A DNA stretch of 41,520 bases from Ruthenibacterium sp. (GTDB lineage: Bacteria > Bacillota > Clostridia > Oscillospirales > Ruminococcaceae): the NCBI GenBank assembly GCA_020025255.1, contig JAHHSK010000008.1, positions 1 through 41,520 on the forward strand. Direction: 5' to 3'. Within the stretch, counting starts at the first letter, position 1; each line of letters opens with the position of its first letter. The notes beneath the pieces were generated by a model. The model had not been told where the DNA came from and did no database searches. It saw only the letters and a program-made list of their open reading frames with translations. Below, in pieces: positions 1-7,855 of this stretch. Position numbers and translations under genes: made by a program.

Positions 1-20
1 ACCAACTGCGCTACACCCGG
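1..20 (-). tRNA. 5' fragment of a tRNA gene (probably tRNA-Pro), cut by the window edge
   Basis: Read on the minus strand the first 20 bases give a 7-base acceptor arm, T8, A9, a GCGC D-stem and AGTTGGT, the usual start of a tRNA. The C at position 1 together with the GTGTAGCGCAG context resembles bacterial tRNA-Pro, whose first pair is C1-G72, but the anticodon lies outside the window, so the identity is an inference. Confidence 0.7.
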
Positions 21-140
21 TTATTTAATTTTGCTGGAACTTTGCCTGAACTCCCAAAGCAGGCGTACGGCCGGATGCGCCGCGTTACACGGGCAGACAG
101 GCATATCGAAAAGCGATGCTTACAAATAAACAGCTTCCTA

Positions 141-169
141 ATTATAAGCTACAATATAAGAGAAGTCAA
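141..169 (-). promoter_or_regulatory. Sigma-A promoter of the leftward tRNA
   Basis: On the minus strand TTGACT (164-169) and TATAAT (141-146) are separated by 17 bases. Transcription would start near 133 and give a leader of about 110 nt before the tRNA, to be removed by RNase P. The -35 box is back to back with that of glyS. Confidence 0.7.
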
Positions 170-178
170 GGGAAACCC

Positions 179-207
179 TTGACGAACTGCTTTTACTGCC
201 GTACAAT
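179..207 (+). promoter_or_regulatory. Sigma-A promoter of glyS
   Basis: TTGACG (179-184) and TACAAT (202-207) lie 17 bases apart. The predicted start near 214 leaves a leader of about 40 nt, too short for a T-box, and no T-box sequence is present. Two overlapping small dyads (201-218 and 204-226) surround the start point. Confidence 0.75.
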
Positions 208-253
208 AATTCTTGTACTATTGTGCTCAATTATATAGAAAAGGTGTGTCACG

Positions 254-1651
254 ATGGAAAACAGTGCAAAAACAATGGAGAAAATCGTAGCTCTGTGCAA
301 AAATAGAGGCTTTGTATATCCGGGCAGCGAAATTTACGGCGGCCTTGCAAACAGCTGGGATTATGGCCCCTTGGGCGTTGAATTCAAAAACAACGTCAAG
401 CGCGCATGGTGGAAAAAATTCGTGCAGGAATCCGAGTATAATGTCGGCCTTGATTCTGCGATTTTGATGAATCCGCAGACCTGGGTCACTTCCGGTCATG
501 TGGGCGGGTTTTCCGATCCGCTTATGGATTGCCGGGATTGCCATGCGCGTCATCGTGCCGATAAGCTCATTGAGGATAACGGCGGCCATGCAGAGGGAAT
601 GACAAACGAGCAGATGCTGGAGTACATCCGCGAACATGAAATCACATGTCCGGAATGCGGCGGCAAGAACTTTACGGATATCCGCAAGTTCAATCTGATG
701 TTCAAAACATACATGGGCGTTACAGAAGATGCCAAAAGCGAAGTATATCTTCGCCCCGAAACCGCACAGGGCATCTTTGTCAACTATGCCAACATCCAGC
801 GCACAACGCGCCGCAAGCTGCCGTTCGGCGTGTGTCAGATCGGCAAATCGTTCCGCAACGAGATCACACCGGGCAACTTCATTTTCCGTATCCGCGAATT
901 TGAACAGATGGAATGTGAATTCTTCTGCAAGCCGGATACCGATCTGGATTGGTTCTATTACTGGAAGGATTACTGCAAGAAATTCCTGTTGGATCTGGGC
1001 ATCCAGGAAGAAAACATGCGTCTGCGGGATCATGAAAAAGAAGAACTTTCGTTCTATTCGAAGGCAACGACGGATATCGAATATCTTTTCCCGTTCGGCT
1101 GGGGTGAGCTTTGGGGCATTGCAGACCGCACCAATTATGACTTGGGCCGTCATCAGGAAGCAAGCGGCAAGAGCCTGGAATACTTCGATCCCGAAACAAA
1201 TGAACGGTATATCCCGTATGTTGTGGAACCGTCGCTTGGCGCAGACCGCGTTGCGCTGGCTTTCCTGTGCGAAGCATACGACGAAGAAGTGGTCGATGCC
1301 GAAAAGAACGATATGCGCGTTGTGATGCGCCTGCATCCGGCACTGGCTCCCTTCAAGGCATGCGTGCTTCCGCTTTCCAAGAAGCTGTCGGAAAAAGCGC
1401 AGGAGATTCGAGCCGAACTTTCCAAGTACTTTATGATCGATTACGACGAAACCGGGTCGATCGGCAAGCGGTACCGCCGTCAGGATGAAATCGGCACTCC
1501 GCTTTGCATCACGGTCGATTTCCAGACAGTGGGGGATGATGCTACCCCCGCAGACGGCTGCGTAACGGTGCGTGACCGCGATACCATGCAGCAGGAACGC
1601 GTGAAGATCGAAGATCTGCGCAGCTACATCGAAAACAAGATCGCATTCTGA
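254..1651 (+). CDS. glyS: Glycyl-tRNA synthetase, dimeric single-chain type
   Basis: Charges tRNA-Gly with glycine in the cytoplasm (ATP-dependent class II aminoacyl-tRNA synthetase). At 465 residues it matches the homodimeric alpha-2 GlyRS rather than the two-subunit form. An N-terminal segment with YPGSEIYGG and WDYGPLG (about 21-41) is typical of this family. Two CxxC pairs (Cys93/96 and Cys132/135) form the usual zinc-binding insertion. Class II motif 2 lies at about 197-222 (FRNEITPGNF) and motif 3 at about 325-340 (GADRVALAFL). The C-terminal 90 residues are the anticodon-binding domain. The ATG at 254 follows an AAAGGTG ribosome site. It is monocistronic between its own promoter and the terminator at 1674-1713. 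In some bacteria this gene is named glyQS or glyS1. Confidence 0.97.
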   Translation: MENSAKTMEKIVALCKNRGFVYPGSEIYGGLANSWDYGPLGVEFKNNVKRAWWKKFVQESEYNVGLDSAILMNPQTWVTSGHVGGFSDPLMDCRDCHARHRADKLIEDNGGHAEGMTNEQMLEYIREHEITCPECGGKNFTDIRKFNLMFKTYMGVTEDAKSEVYLRPETAQGIFVNYANIQRTTRRKLPFGVCQIGKSFRNEITPGNFIFRIREFEQMECEFFCKPDTDLDWFYYWKDYCKKFLLDLGIQEENMRLRDHEKEELSFYSKATTDIEYLFPFGWGELWGIADRTNYDLGRHQEASGKSLEYFDPETNERYIPYVVEPSLGADRVALAFLCEAYDEEVVDAEKNDMRVVMRLHPALAPFKACVLPLSKKLSEKAQEIRAELSKYFMIDYDETGSIGKRYRRQDEIGTPLCITVDFQTVGDDATPADGCVTVRDRDTMQQERVKIEDLRSYIENKIAF

Positions 1652-1673
1652 TTTTATTGCATTCTTCAGCAGC

Positions 1674-1713
1674 AAGCGGGCGCCTTTTCCGGGCGTCCGC
1701 TTTTAATTTTTTT
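1674..1713 (+). terminator. Intrinsic terminator of glyS
   Basis: GC-rich stem (GCGGGCGCC with GGGCGTCCGC, loop TTTTCC) followed by TTTTAATTTTTTT. Confidence 0.85.
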
Positions 1714-1720
1714 CCGGGTA

Positions 1721-1729
1721 TGGTACAAT
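1721..1729 (+). promoter_or_regulatory. Extended -10 promoter before the M20 peptidase gene
   Basis: TGGTACAAT (TG-N-TACAAT) at 1721-1729. No good -35 box is present because the terminator T-tract occupies that position; the extended TG may compensate. The leader would be about 107 nt. Confidence 0.5.
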
Positions 1730-1842
1730 ATTGGAAAGCAAGGGCGAAACCCGGCTTTATGGTTTGGCAGCCCGTGAACAAAAAACGCCGTTCGACGCAA
1801 AAGCCGCTCGGCAGAAAAGCAGAACAAAGCGAGGGATTCATT

Positions 1843-3276
1843 ATGATTGGTTGGATTATTTTAGCGGCGCTGGCAGTACTTGCTGCAATCGTACTGATTC
1901 GTGCAGCCATGTGCAAACCGGTGCATACGGACAGCAAAGCAGTGCAGCCGATATCGGTGGACAGCGCTGCGGCTGTGGATCATTTGGCACAGCTTGTGCG
2001 GATTCCGACAGTTTCCAATCCGGATGCTGCCAAATTCGATGAAAAAGTGTTTGAACATTTCCGTGAGGAATTAAAAAGGCTTTATCCGACTGTGCATGCG
2101 AATTGTCCGCCGATGCGTTTTGATCACACAGGGATGCTGTTTCACTGGAAAGGAAAAAGCAAAGAAGAGCCCACGGTGCTTATGGCGCATTACGATGTGG
2201 TCCCCGTGGACGAAGAAGGCTGGAAGCATGCCCCGTTCGGCGGTGAGATCATAGACGGTGAACTTTGGGGACGCGGCACGATCGATACCAAGATCACACT
2301 GGTCGGCATCCTGGAAGCGGCTGAAAATCTGATGAAGCAGGGCTTTGTGCCGGAGCATGATGTCTATCTTTCCTTCGCGGGGGATGAAGAAGTAAGCGGA
2401 AACGGCGCACCGGCCATTGTGGAATATATGCAGGCGAATGGGATTCGTCCGGCCATGGTCGTGGATGAAGGCGGCGCCGTTGTCGAAGGCGTGTTCCCGG
2501 GGGTTACGAAGCCGATTGCCGTTGTGGGCATTGGGGAAAAAGGCGTTATGAACGTGGAGCTGACGGCGCGCGCTGCGGGCGGGCACGCAAGCACACCGGC
2601 GGTTCCTTCCACGCTGGGCATGCTGTGCCGTGCGGTGGCGGATTGCGAATCGCACCAGTTCAAGGCGCATCTGACAGAGCCCGTGCGCGAACTGCTGAAT
2701 AATGTTGGCCCGCATGCCCCGTTCGGGCTGCGCATCCTGACGGCAAATATGTGGCTGTTTGGGCCGCTGCTTCCGCTTTTGGCGGGAAAACTGGGCGGGG
2801 AACTGGGGGCAATGATGCGCACGACCATGGCATTCACCATGGCAAAGGGATCAAAGCAGATCAACGTGCTGCCCAACGAGGCAACGGCAGGCATCAACCT
2901 GCGGCTGATCAATGCAGATACCCCGGAACGTGCCGAGGCACGGCTGCGCAGTGTGATCAATAACGATAAGGTCGAGGTCAAAACCACCTATTCGCAGCCG
3001 GCAAGTCCGTATGCATCATCGCAGGGGGAACACTGGGATAAGCTGTCGAAGGCGATCGGTGATACCTGGCAGGGCAGCATCGTTTCCCCGTATTTGATGA
3101 TGGCCTGTTCCGACAGCCGTCATTTCAGCAAAATATGCAAGGATGTTTACAAGTTCAGCGCCATGGCACTGACAAAAGAGCAGCGCGGCTATATCCATAA
3201 TAACGATGAACGCATCCCCTTGACGGAAATAGCGAAAACGGTGGAGTTTTTTACGCGGCTGGAAAAAAGCCTGTAA
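1843..3276 (+). CDS. Membrane-anchored M20 family metallopeptidase
   Basis: Predicted zinc peptidase or amidohydrolase of the M20 (ArgE/DapE/CPG2/PM20D1) superfamily, 477 residues from the ATG at 1843, which follows GAGGG at a good distance. An upstream in-frame ATG at 1657 lies inside the glyS terminator and is not used. Residues 3-20 form one hydrophobic segment, a membrane anchor or uncleaved signal. Metal ligands can be placed: His116 (MAHYDVVP), bridging Asp148 (GRGTIDTK), catalytic Glu182 and Glu183 (AGDEEVSG), Asp208 (VVDEGG) and the C-terminal His452 (GYIHNNDERI). The dimerisation lid lies between. The overall layout, including the N-terminal anchor, resembles PM20D1-type enzymes; the substrate cannot be told from sequence. 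The M29 aminopeptidase follows within 10 bases, probably in the same transcript. Confidence 0.88.
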   Translation: MIGWIILAALAVLAAIVLIRAAMCKPVHTDSKAVQPISVDSAAAVDHLAQLVRIPTVSNPDAAKFDEKVFEHFREELKRLYPTVHANCPPMRFDHTGMLFHWKGKSKEEPTVLMAHYDVVPVDEEGWKHAPFGGEIIDGELWGRGTIDTKITLVGILEAAENLMKQGFVPEHDVYLSFAGDEEVSGNGAPAIVEYMQANGIRPAMVVDEGGAVVEGVFPGVTKPIAVVGIGEKGVMNVELTARAAGGHASTPAVPSTLGMLCRAVADCESHQFKAHLTEPVRELLNNVGPHAPFGLRILTANMWLFGPLLPLLAGKLGGELGAMMRTTMAFTMAKGSKQINVLPNEATAGINLRLINADTPERAEARLRSVINNDKVEVKTTYSQPASPYASSQGEHWDKLSKAIGDTWQGSIVSPYLMMACSDSRHFSKICKDVYKFSAMALTKEQRGYIHNNDERIPLTEIAKTVEFFTRLEKSL

Positions 3277-3285
3277 GGCAGAATA

Positions 3286-4548
3286 ATGGAATATAAGAAA
3301 GTTGGTAACAATATGAATCGTGAATTGGTTCGACAGTATGCGGAATTTGCGGTGAAAATCGGTGCGAATCCCCAGCCGGGGCAGACGCTGATTATCCGGG
3401 CACCGATCGAAGGCGCTTTTTTTGCGCGCGAATGTGCAAAGGCCGGCTATGAGGCCGGGGCGCGCGAAGTGGTGGTGCATTATCAGGATGAAAAGCTTTC
3501 CCGCATTCAAATGGAGTATACGGCAGTTGAAGTGCTGGAGGATGTGAAGCCTTGGCTTCAGCGCAGCTTTTTGGATTATATCGAAAGTGACGGCGGTGCC
3601 TGTATGCTTTCGATCGTGGCGCGCGACCCGGAAATTTACAAGGGACTGGATGCGGAAAAAATCGACCGTGCCAATCAGGCAGCGATGAAGGCACAGGAAG
3701 AATGGCGCAGCTATACCATGAATGATAGGATCCAGTGGAGCATCGTGGCGATCCCGAGCGAAGCCTGGGCGACGAAGGTGTTTGCGGATGTTTCGCCGCA
3801 GCAGGCGCAGGAACAGCTGTGGGATGCTATTTTTGATGTGTGCCGTGTGAAGAACGGAAATGTTGTCAATGAGTGGAAAGAGCATGTTGCAAACATGATG
3901 GTGCGCCGTGATAAGCTCAATGAGCTGAAGCTGGAAAGCATCCACATGGAAAGCGCGAACGGCACCGATCTGACGATCGGCCTTGCCGAGGATCATGTCT
4001 GGGAAGGGGCGCAGAGCAAAACGCCCGAAGGCTATCCGTTCATTGCCAATATCCCGACGGAGGAAGTGTTTACTGCGCCGCATAAGGATCGTGTCAACGG
4101 TGTGGTGAAGGGAACCAAGCCGTATGTTTACAATGGAAATCTGATTGAGAATTTTTCGGTCACATTCCGCGACGGAAAGGTTGTGGAATATTCGGCCGAC
4201 CGCGGCGAGGAACTGCTGGGGCAGCTTTTGGATACGGATGAGGGTGCGCGCAGCATTGGGGAGATTGCACTGGTGCCGGCCACAAGCCCGATCAATCAGC
4301 GCGGCGTATTGTTCTACAATACGCTGTTTGATGAAAATGCGGCCTGCCACATTGCATTTGGACAGGGATATCCCGGTACGGTAAAGGGCGGCACCGCCAT
4401 GACGCCGGAACAGCTGAGCGCACACGGGGTCAACACAAGCATCATCCACGAGGATGTTATGGTCGGCGCTGCAGATACGCGCATCACAGGGAAAACCAAA
4501 ACCGGTGAAACGGTGCTGATCTTCGAAAACGGCGTTTGGGCGATCTGA
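3286..4548 (+). CDS. Aminopeptidase, M29 family (AmpS/PepS-like)
   Basis: Cytoplasmic metal-dependent aminopeptidase that trims N-terminal residues from peptides, of the M29 thermophilic metalloprotease family. The usual N-terminal pattern (NRELVRQYAEFAVKIGANPQ, GQTLIIRAP) and the C-terminal metal-binding region (NTLFDENAACHIAFGQGYP, then IIHEDVMVG) are present. Length is about 410-420 residues, normal for the family. Two starts are possible: ATG 3286, which has AAGGCAG at suitable spacing, and ATG 3313, which matches the family's usual N-terminus but has a poor ribosome site. The longer form adds nine residues. Co-transcription with the upstream M20 gene suggests a small peptide-degradation operon ending at the terminator at 4581-4627. 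Confidence 0.92.
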   Translation: MEYKKVGNNMNRELVRQYAEFAVKIGANPQPGQTLIIRAPIEGAFFARECAKAGYEAGAREVVVHYQDEKLSRIQMEYTAVEVLEDVKPWLQRSFLDYIESDGGACMLSIVARDPEIYKGLDAEKIDRANQAAMKAQEEWRSYTMNDRIQWSIVAIPSEAWATKVFADVSPQQAQEQLWDAIFDVCRVKNGNVVNEWKEHVANMMVRRDKLNELKLESIHMESANGTDLTIGLAEDHVWEGAQSKTPEGYPFIANIPTEEVFTAPHKDRVNGVVKGTKPYVYNGNLIENFSVTFRDGKVVEYSADRGEELLGQLLDTDEGARSIGEIALVPATSPINQRGVLFYNTLFDENAACHIAFGQGYPGTVKGGTAMTPEQLSAHGVNTSIIHEDVMVGAADTRITGKTKTGETVLIFENGVWAI

Positions 4549-4580
4549 AAAAGGATCGGGTGAAAACAGAATAACAGGGA

Positions 4581-4627
4581 AACGGGGGCTGCGCAGAATG
4601 CAAATTCTGCGGCAGCCCCCGTTTTTA
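4581..4627 (+). terminator. Strong intrinsic terminator after the peptidase operon
   Basis: A 12-bp stem (AACGGGGGCTGC with GCAGCCCCCGTT) continues into a 7-bp stem (GCAGAAT with ATTCTGC) with one bulged G and a GCAA (GNRA) tetraloop, then TTTTT. Confidence 0.95.
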
Positions 4628-4649
4628 TGATCCGAAAAACGAAGGCAGT

Positions 4650-4677
4650 TTGCCGTGCGCGCTTTTTGTGATACAAT
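4650..4677 (+). promoter_or_regulatory. Sigma-A promoter of the sigma-factor operon
   Basis: TTGCCG (4650-4655) and TACAAT (4672-4677), 16 bases apart, with an extended TG at 4669-4670. This is a housekeeping-type site; I see no separate ECF-type autoregulatory promoter that I could support. Confidence 0.6.
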
Positions 4678-4742
4678 AGAACCGAACTGTGCAATATACC
4701 GTACAGATGATTCGTATTGAAATAGGAGGACAAAGCAGCACG

Positions 4743-5270
4743 ATGGAACCGCATCAGGAACAGCATGTTCAGACACAAGCCGCGCTTGCGCTGGATGATG
4801 CCCAGGCGATACTGGAGCACTTTGGCCGTACTGTGTTTTCCGCGGCGTATGCTATGGTGAAAAACCGGCACGATGCCGAGGATATCGCACAGGATGTATT
4901 TGTCAGCTATATTCGGACAAAACCGCATTTTGAAAGTATGGAGCATGCCAAGGCGTGGATGCTGCGCGTGACGATCAATAAAAGCAAAAGCTTTTTCCGC
5001 AGTGCATGGCAGCAGAAAACAGTAGGGATCGAAGAGGATTTCCCCGATGCTCGGTTTACGCAAAGCGAGCTGGATGTCATGGATGCCGTAGAGCGTCTGC
5101 CGCTGAAATACCGGCGTGTGATCTACTTATATTATATTGAGGGATATGCTTCAAACGAAATTGCTTCCATTTTGGAATTGCCGCAGAATACCGTGCTTTC
5201 CCAGCTGGCACGCGCAAGAAAACAGCTGAAAATTTCGCTGAAAGGAGAGCTGCAGGATGAACAGCAGTGA
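4743..5270 (+). CDS. ECF-type RNA polymerase sigma factor
   Basis: Alternative sigma factor of 175 residues with only regions 2 and 4. Region 2 (about 25-90) includes the FSAAYAMVKN and DAEDIAQDVFV segments that bind core polymerase and the -10 element. Region 4 (about 112-165) is a helix-turn-helix with LPLKYRRVIYLYYIEG and ASNEIASILELPQNTV. The ATG at 4743 is preceded by AGGAGGA, with a rather long 13-base gap; no nearer in-frame start exists. The next gene overlaps its end by 14 bases and encodes a membrane protein, the usual sigma/anti-sigma arrangement. The regulon and signal are unknown. Confidence 0.9.
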   Translation: MEPHQEQHVQTQAALALDDAQAILEHFGRTVFSAAYAMVKNRHDAEDIAQDVFVSYIRTKPHFESMEHAKAWMLRVTINKSKSFFRSAWQQKTVGIEEDFPDARFTQSELDVMDAVERLPLKYRRVIYLYYIEGYASNEIASILELPQNTVLSQLARARKQLKISLKGELQDEQQ

Positions 5271-6342
5271 CTATCGCTCCGCAATGGAAAAAGTGGAACC
5301 CGGCGAGGCATGGCGTGAAAAAACGCTGGAAGCCATGCGCGCGGCACAGGAACCGGAGAAAAAGACGCTTCGCCGTTCGGCAAAAAAGATGCACCGTGCG
5401 GCACTGTCGGCGGCGGCTGTGCTGATGCTGGCTGTTGTGCCGGTGCTGATGCATCCGAACACCAAACGGCAGGCGGATGCGGCCCCTGCACGGCAGGATA
5501 CCTCCGAGCGGGTGCGCATGGAGCAGGAAAGCACGGATTCGGAACCGATAAACCAGAATCAGCCGGCACAGCCGCAGCCAGCGCAGGACATGCAGCCGGA
5601 AAAGGGCGGCGCGGCACTGTTTTCTGCGCGCAGCATGATGGATATGGCGGGCAATCCGACGCAGATGCTTGCAAATGACGCCCTGCCGGAGCAGCTGCCC
5701 GTTTTTGCCGTGACGCAGTCGGAAGAAGAAATGAAACAGGCGCTGGATCAAGCGGCAAAGGCACTGGGGCAGACCATGAAGGATTTTGCCTATGATGCAC
5801 AGGAAAAAAGTGCCGTTGCGGCGGCGGGGGATTATCGCCTTGCCATGCACAGACAGCGGGTGAATATTACGCGGGAACATGGGGTGCTGGCGCAGGCACC
5901 GCAGGATATGACGCCTGAGGAAAAGGGGATGTATTACTGCGATGCCCTCGCGGCAAACATTTGTGGGTTTGAATCGCCGGCGATGCAGACCGAACCCTCT
6001 GAAACGGATTTTCGCTTAACGGTGTTTGAGGCAAAGGAAGGCAGTGCGGCACAGCAGCTGGTGCAATACAGCTTCTGCCGCGTAGAACTGACAATGGATG
6101 CGCAGAATGATGCCCTGCTGTCGCTGGCTTATCCCGTGCATCCGCAAACCGTGGAAACGATGCAGGTTATCGGCGCAGAACAGGCGATGCAGGCCGGGAA
6201 TGCGGCGGATGCATGTGCGCGGGAAATACAATATCGGCTCAAAGGGGATACCTTGCGGCCGTATTATCGATTTATATTCAGTGATGCAAGCGAGGTTTTT
6301 GTACCGGCGCTTGCCGCGGATGTTGCGGAGGGAATGGAATGA
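5257..6342 (+). CDS. Membrane-bound putative anti-sigma factor, Met/Gln-rich outer domain
   Basis: Protein of 361 residues: a basic cytoplasmic N-terminal region of about 48 residues, one transmembrane helix (about 49-66, AALSAAAVLMLAVVPVLM) and a large outer domain of about 295 residues. I recognise no catalytic motif and no zinc anti-sigma HxxxCxxC motif. Translational overlap with the upstream sigma gene and the single-pass topology suggest it holds that sigma factor at the membrane. The outer part begins with a Pro/Gln-rich linker and contains 17 methionines in about 298 residues, roughly twice the usual share. It overlaps the following methionine-sulfoxide reductase gene by ATGA. Start: ATG after AAAGGAGAG. 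The anti-sigma role is inferred from position and topology. Confidence 0.72.
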   Translation: MNSSDYRSAMEKVEPGEAWREKTLEAMRAAQEPEKKTLRRSAKKMHRAALSAAAVLMLAVVPVLMHPNTKRQADAAPARQDTSERVRMEQESTDSEPINQNQPAQPQPAQDMQPEKGGAALFSARSMMDMAGNPTQMLANDALPEQLPVFAVTQSEEEMKQALDQAAKALGQTMKDFAYDAQEKSAVAAAGDYRLAMHRQRVNITREHGVLAQAPQDMTPEEKGMYYCDALAANICGFESPAMQTEPSETDFRLTVFEAKEGSAAQQLVQYSFCRVELTMDAQNDALLSLAYPVHPQTVETMQVIGAEQAMQAGNAADACAREIQYRLKGDTLRPYYRFIFSDASEVFVPALAADVAEGME

Positions 6343-6821
6343 AAAACGAGTTTTACGAAATGCTGTGTCAAGAGGCGGAGGCTTTGATTCAGGGGGAACC
6401 GAACATGGTGGCAAACCTTGCCAACGCGGCGGCACTGTTGGGTGAACGGATGCAAAAGATCAACTGGGCGGGATTCTACCTTATGGATCATGGCCAGCTT
6501 GTGCTGGGGCCGTTCTGGGGCAAGCCGGCATGCCTGCGGATCGCACCGGGCAGGGGAGTGTGCGGCACCGCAGTGCAGAAAAATGAAAATCTGCGTGTGG
6601 AAAATGTGCACGATTTTCCCGGACATATCGCATGCGATGCGGCATCGGCATCTGAAATCGTGCTGCCGCTGCGCAGGCAGGGCCGTGTGATCGGCGTATT
6701 GGATCTGGATAGTCCGATTGCGGCGCGCTTTACGCCGGAGGATGAGCAGGGGCTCGATGCGTTTGCCCGTGTGATTGAAGAAGCCTGCTGCAACGGCGTT
6801 TTTGGTTACGATTTACAATAA
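6339..6821 (+). CDS. msrC: Free methionine-(R)-sulfoxide reductase (GAF fold)
   Basis: Reduces free L-methionine-(R)-sulfoxide to methionine, repairing oxidised methionine in the cytoplasm with thioredoxin-type electrons. The 160-residue protein aligns along its whole length with the E. coli fRMsr (YebR/MsrC) family: INWAGFYL, LVLGPFWGK, GRGVCGTAV, VHDFPGHIACDA and SEIVLPL. The three redox cysteines are all present at Cys65, Cys75 and Cys99, with the same 10 and 24 spacing as the E. coli enzyme (84, 94, 118). It shares an ATGA overlap with the anti-sigma-like gene, so it is translationally coupled to a sigma-factor operon, which hints that the operon responds to oxidation. A bidirectional terminator follows. 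Confidence 0.95.
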   Translation: MKNEFYEMLCQEAEALIQGEPNMVANLANAAALLGERMQKINWAGFYLMDHGQLVLGPFWGKPACLRIAPGRGVCGTAVQKNENLRVENVHDFPGHIACDAASASEIVLPLRRQGRVIGVLDLDSPIAARFTPEDEQGLDAFARVIEEACCNGVFGYDLQ

Positions 6822-6858
6822 AAGGAGCGCTTTCCGCTTGAACGGAAAGCGCTTTTGT
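6822..6858. terminator. Bidirectional terminator between msrC and spoVT
   Basis: Perfect 11-bp stem (AGCGCTTTCCG, 6826-6836, with 6843-6853; loop CTTGAA) flanked by AAAA on the left and TTTTG on the right. It serves both convergent genes. Confidence 0.85.
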
Positions 6859-7379
6859 TATTCTTCCAGCTGACGGCTCAGATAGGCGGCAGCGATCTTT
6901 AAAAGCTGGGTGTTATGTTCCCCGGCTTGAGGGGAGGCAAGCGCGATGCTGCCGACAAGATCCCCGCCTGCAACAATGGGGATGACTGCCTGTGCCACGG
7001 TTTCGTTATTCCGGCAGATGCGCGGCTTTTCCGCCTCGAAAGAGGAAACGGTGCGGCGCTGTTCGATAATGCGGCAGTATTCCGGCAAAAGAGAATGATC
7101 ACTGCATCCGCGCGCCGTGCCGCAGGCGGCAACAACACGGTCTCGGTCGGTAAAAACAACAGAAAGAGATGCTGTTTTATACATAATATCGCACCAAAGA
7201 GAGGCAGAGTCTGAAATTTCCTTGATCGGACTGTATTTTTTAAATACGACATCTCCGGTATCGGTTACAAAAATTTCAAGGGGATCTCCGACGCGGATGA
7301 ATTGAGTGCGGCGGATTTCTTTGGGAATGACAACGCGCCCCAGGTCATCGATTCGGCGTACAATTCCGGTTGCTTTCAT
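6858..7379 (-). CDS. spoVT: Stage V sporulation protein T, AbrB/GAF transcription regulator
   Basis: Forespore transcription factor that tunes late sigma-G genes and spore germination properties. The first 50 residues are the AbrB-type swapped-hairpin DNA-binding domain and match B. subtilis SpoVT almost exactly (ATGIVRRIDDLGRVVIPKEI, then RVGDPLEIFV and KKYSPI). Residues of about 55-173 form the GAF-like effector domain, which is much less conserved here. Length 173, close to the usual 178. A strong GGGAGGA ribosome site precedes the ATG at 7379. A sigma-G-like promoter lies at 7408-7437. Its presence implies that the organism sporulates or recently did. It is convergent with msrC and divergent from the DUF624 gene. 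Confidence 0.95.
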   Translation of the reverse strand: MKATGIVRRIDDLGRVVIPKEIRRTQFIRVGDPLEIFVTDTGDVVFKKYSPIKEISDSASLWCDIMYKTASLSVVFTDRDRVVAACGTARGCSDHSLLPEYCRIIEQRRTVSSFEAEKPRICRNNETVAQAVIPIVAGGDLVGSIALASPQAGEHNTQLLKIAAAYLSRQLEE

Positions 7380-7407
7380 AAAAATTCCTCCCTAACCGAT
7401 TTTCCTT

Positions 7408-7437
7408 TAGTATCGTCGGGGTCAAAGAGTTTTATTC
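7408..7437 (-). promoter_or_regulatory. Sigma-G-like promoter of spoVT
   Basis: On the minus strand GAATA (7433-7437) and GATACTA (7408-7414) are 18 bases apart. The known sigma-G pattern is GHATR, 17-18 bases, CATnHTA; only the first base of the -10 differs. In B. subtilis spoVT is sigma-G dependent, which supports the reading. Confidence 0.5.
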
Positions 7438-7521
7438 CGCACCGAAAAATGCGGACGGCTTCCCTGCACCCCAAGGGCGAAAAGAAAAGGAATGAAAAAA
7501 CGCCGTGGCTTTTGACGGGTA

Positions 7522-7551
7522 TTGACACGGATGCCCTTTTTTTGATACGAT
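7522..7551 (+). promoter_or_regulatory. Sigma-A promoter with no adjacent gene
   Basis: TTGACA (7522-7527) and TACGAT (7546-7551), 18 bases apart, with extended TG at 7543-7544. The transcript would start near 7558, about 300 bases before the next gene. Confidence 0.55.
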
Positions 7552-7742
7552 ATCGTTAGATTATTTGAAACAGTTCATAAAACACACAACCAAAATGTGC
7601 GATTTTTGTTGCAAATAACAAAAATGAGGCGAGAGTCTATAAGGGACATACCCGACCAAAGGAAGCGCAGCCGCAGCCCGCACATCGCAGGAACGTCTTA
7701 TTTTCATCACACGGGCGGAAAATGAGGACGCGGGACGAAAGA

Positions 7743-7780
7743 TTTACAATCTTGTAAACAATTTTCCGGTTGGATATAGT
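7743..7780 (+). promoter_or_regulatory. Promoter and candidate operator of the DUF624 gene
   Basis: TTGTAA (7752-7757) and TATAGT (7775-7780) are 17 bases apart. The -35 box is the right half of a dyad TTTACAA-TC-TTGTAAA (7743-7758), so a repressor bound there would block the promoter. The regulator is not known. Confidence 0.5.
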
Positions 7781-7855
7781 ATAGTTATACATTGCACAGG
7801 ATTAAAAGCGATGGGGATAACGCATCGCTTGATTTATATAGGGGAGACGATGGAA

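Larger units (their letters stand above)
7438..7855 (+). other. Long intergenic region with two promoters and dyads, no gene
   Basis: No reading frame with a ribosome site is visible. The stretch holds a rightward promoter (7522-7551), an AT-rich perfect 9-bp dyad (7602-7610 with 7617-7625), a second promoter with a palindrome (7743-7780) and a leader hairpin AAGCGATG/CATCGCTT (7806-7813 with 7823-7830) shortly before the DUF624 start. The part at 7626-7740 matches no RNA family I recognise. Confidence 0.6.

Noticed and set aside
214..253. T-box leader for glyS
   Set aside because: The leader is only about 40 nt and lacks the T-box sequence and stem I.
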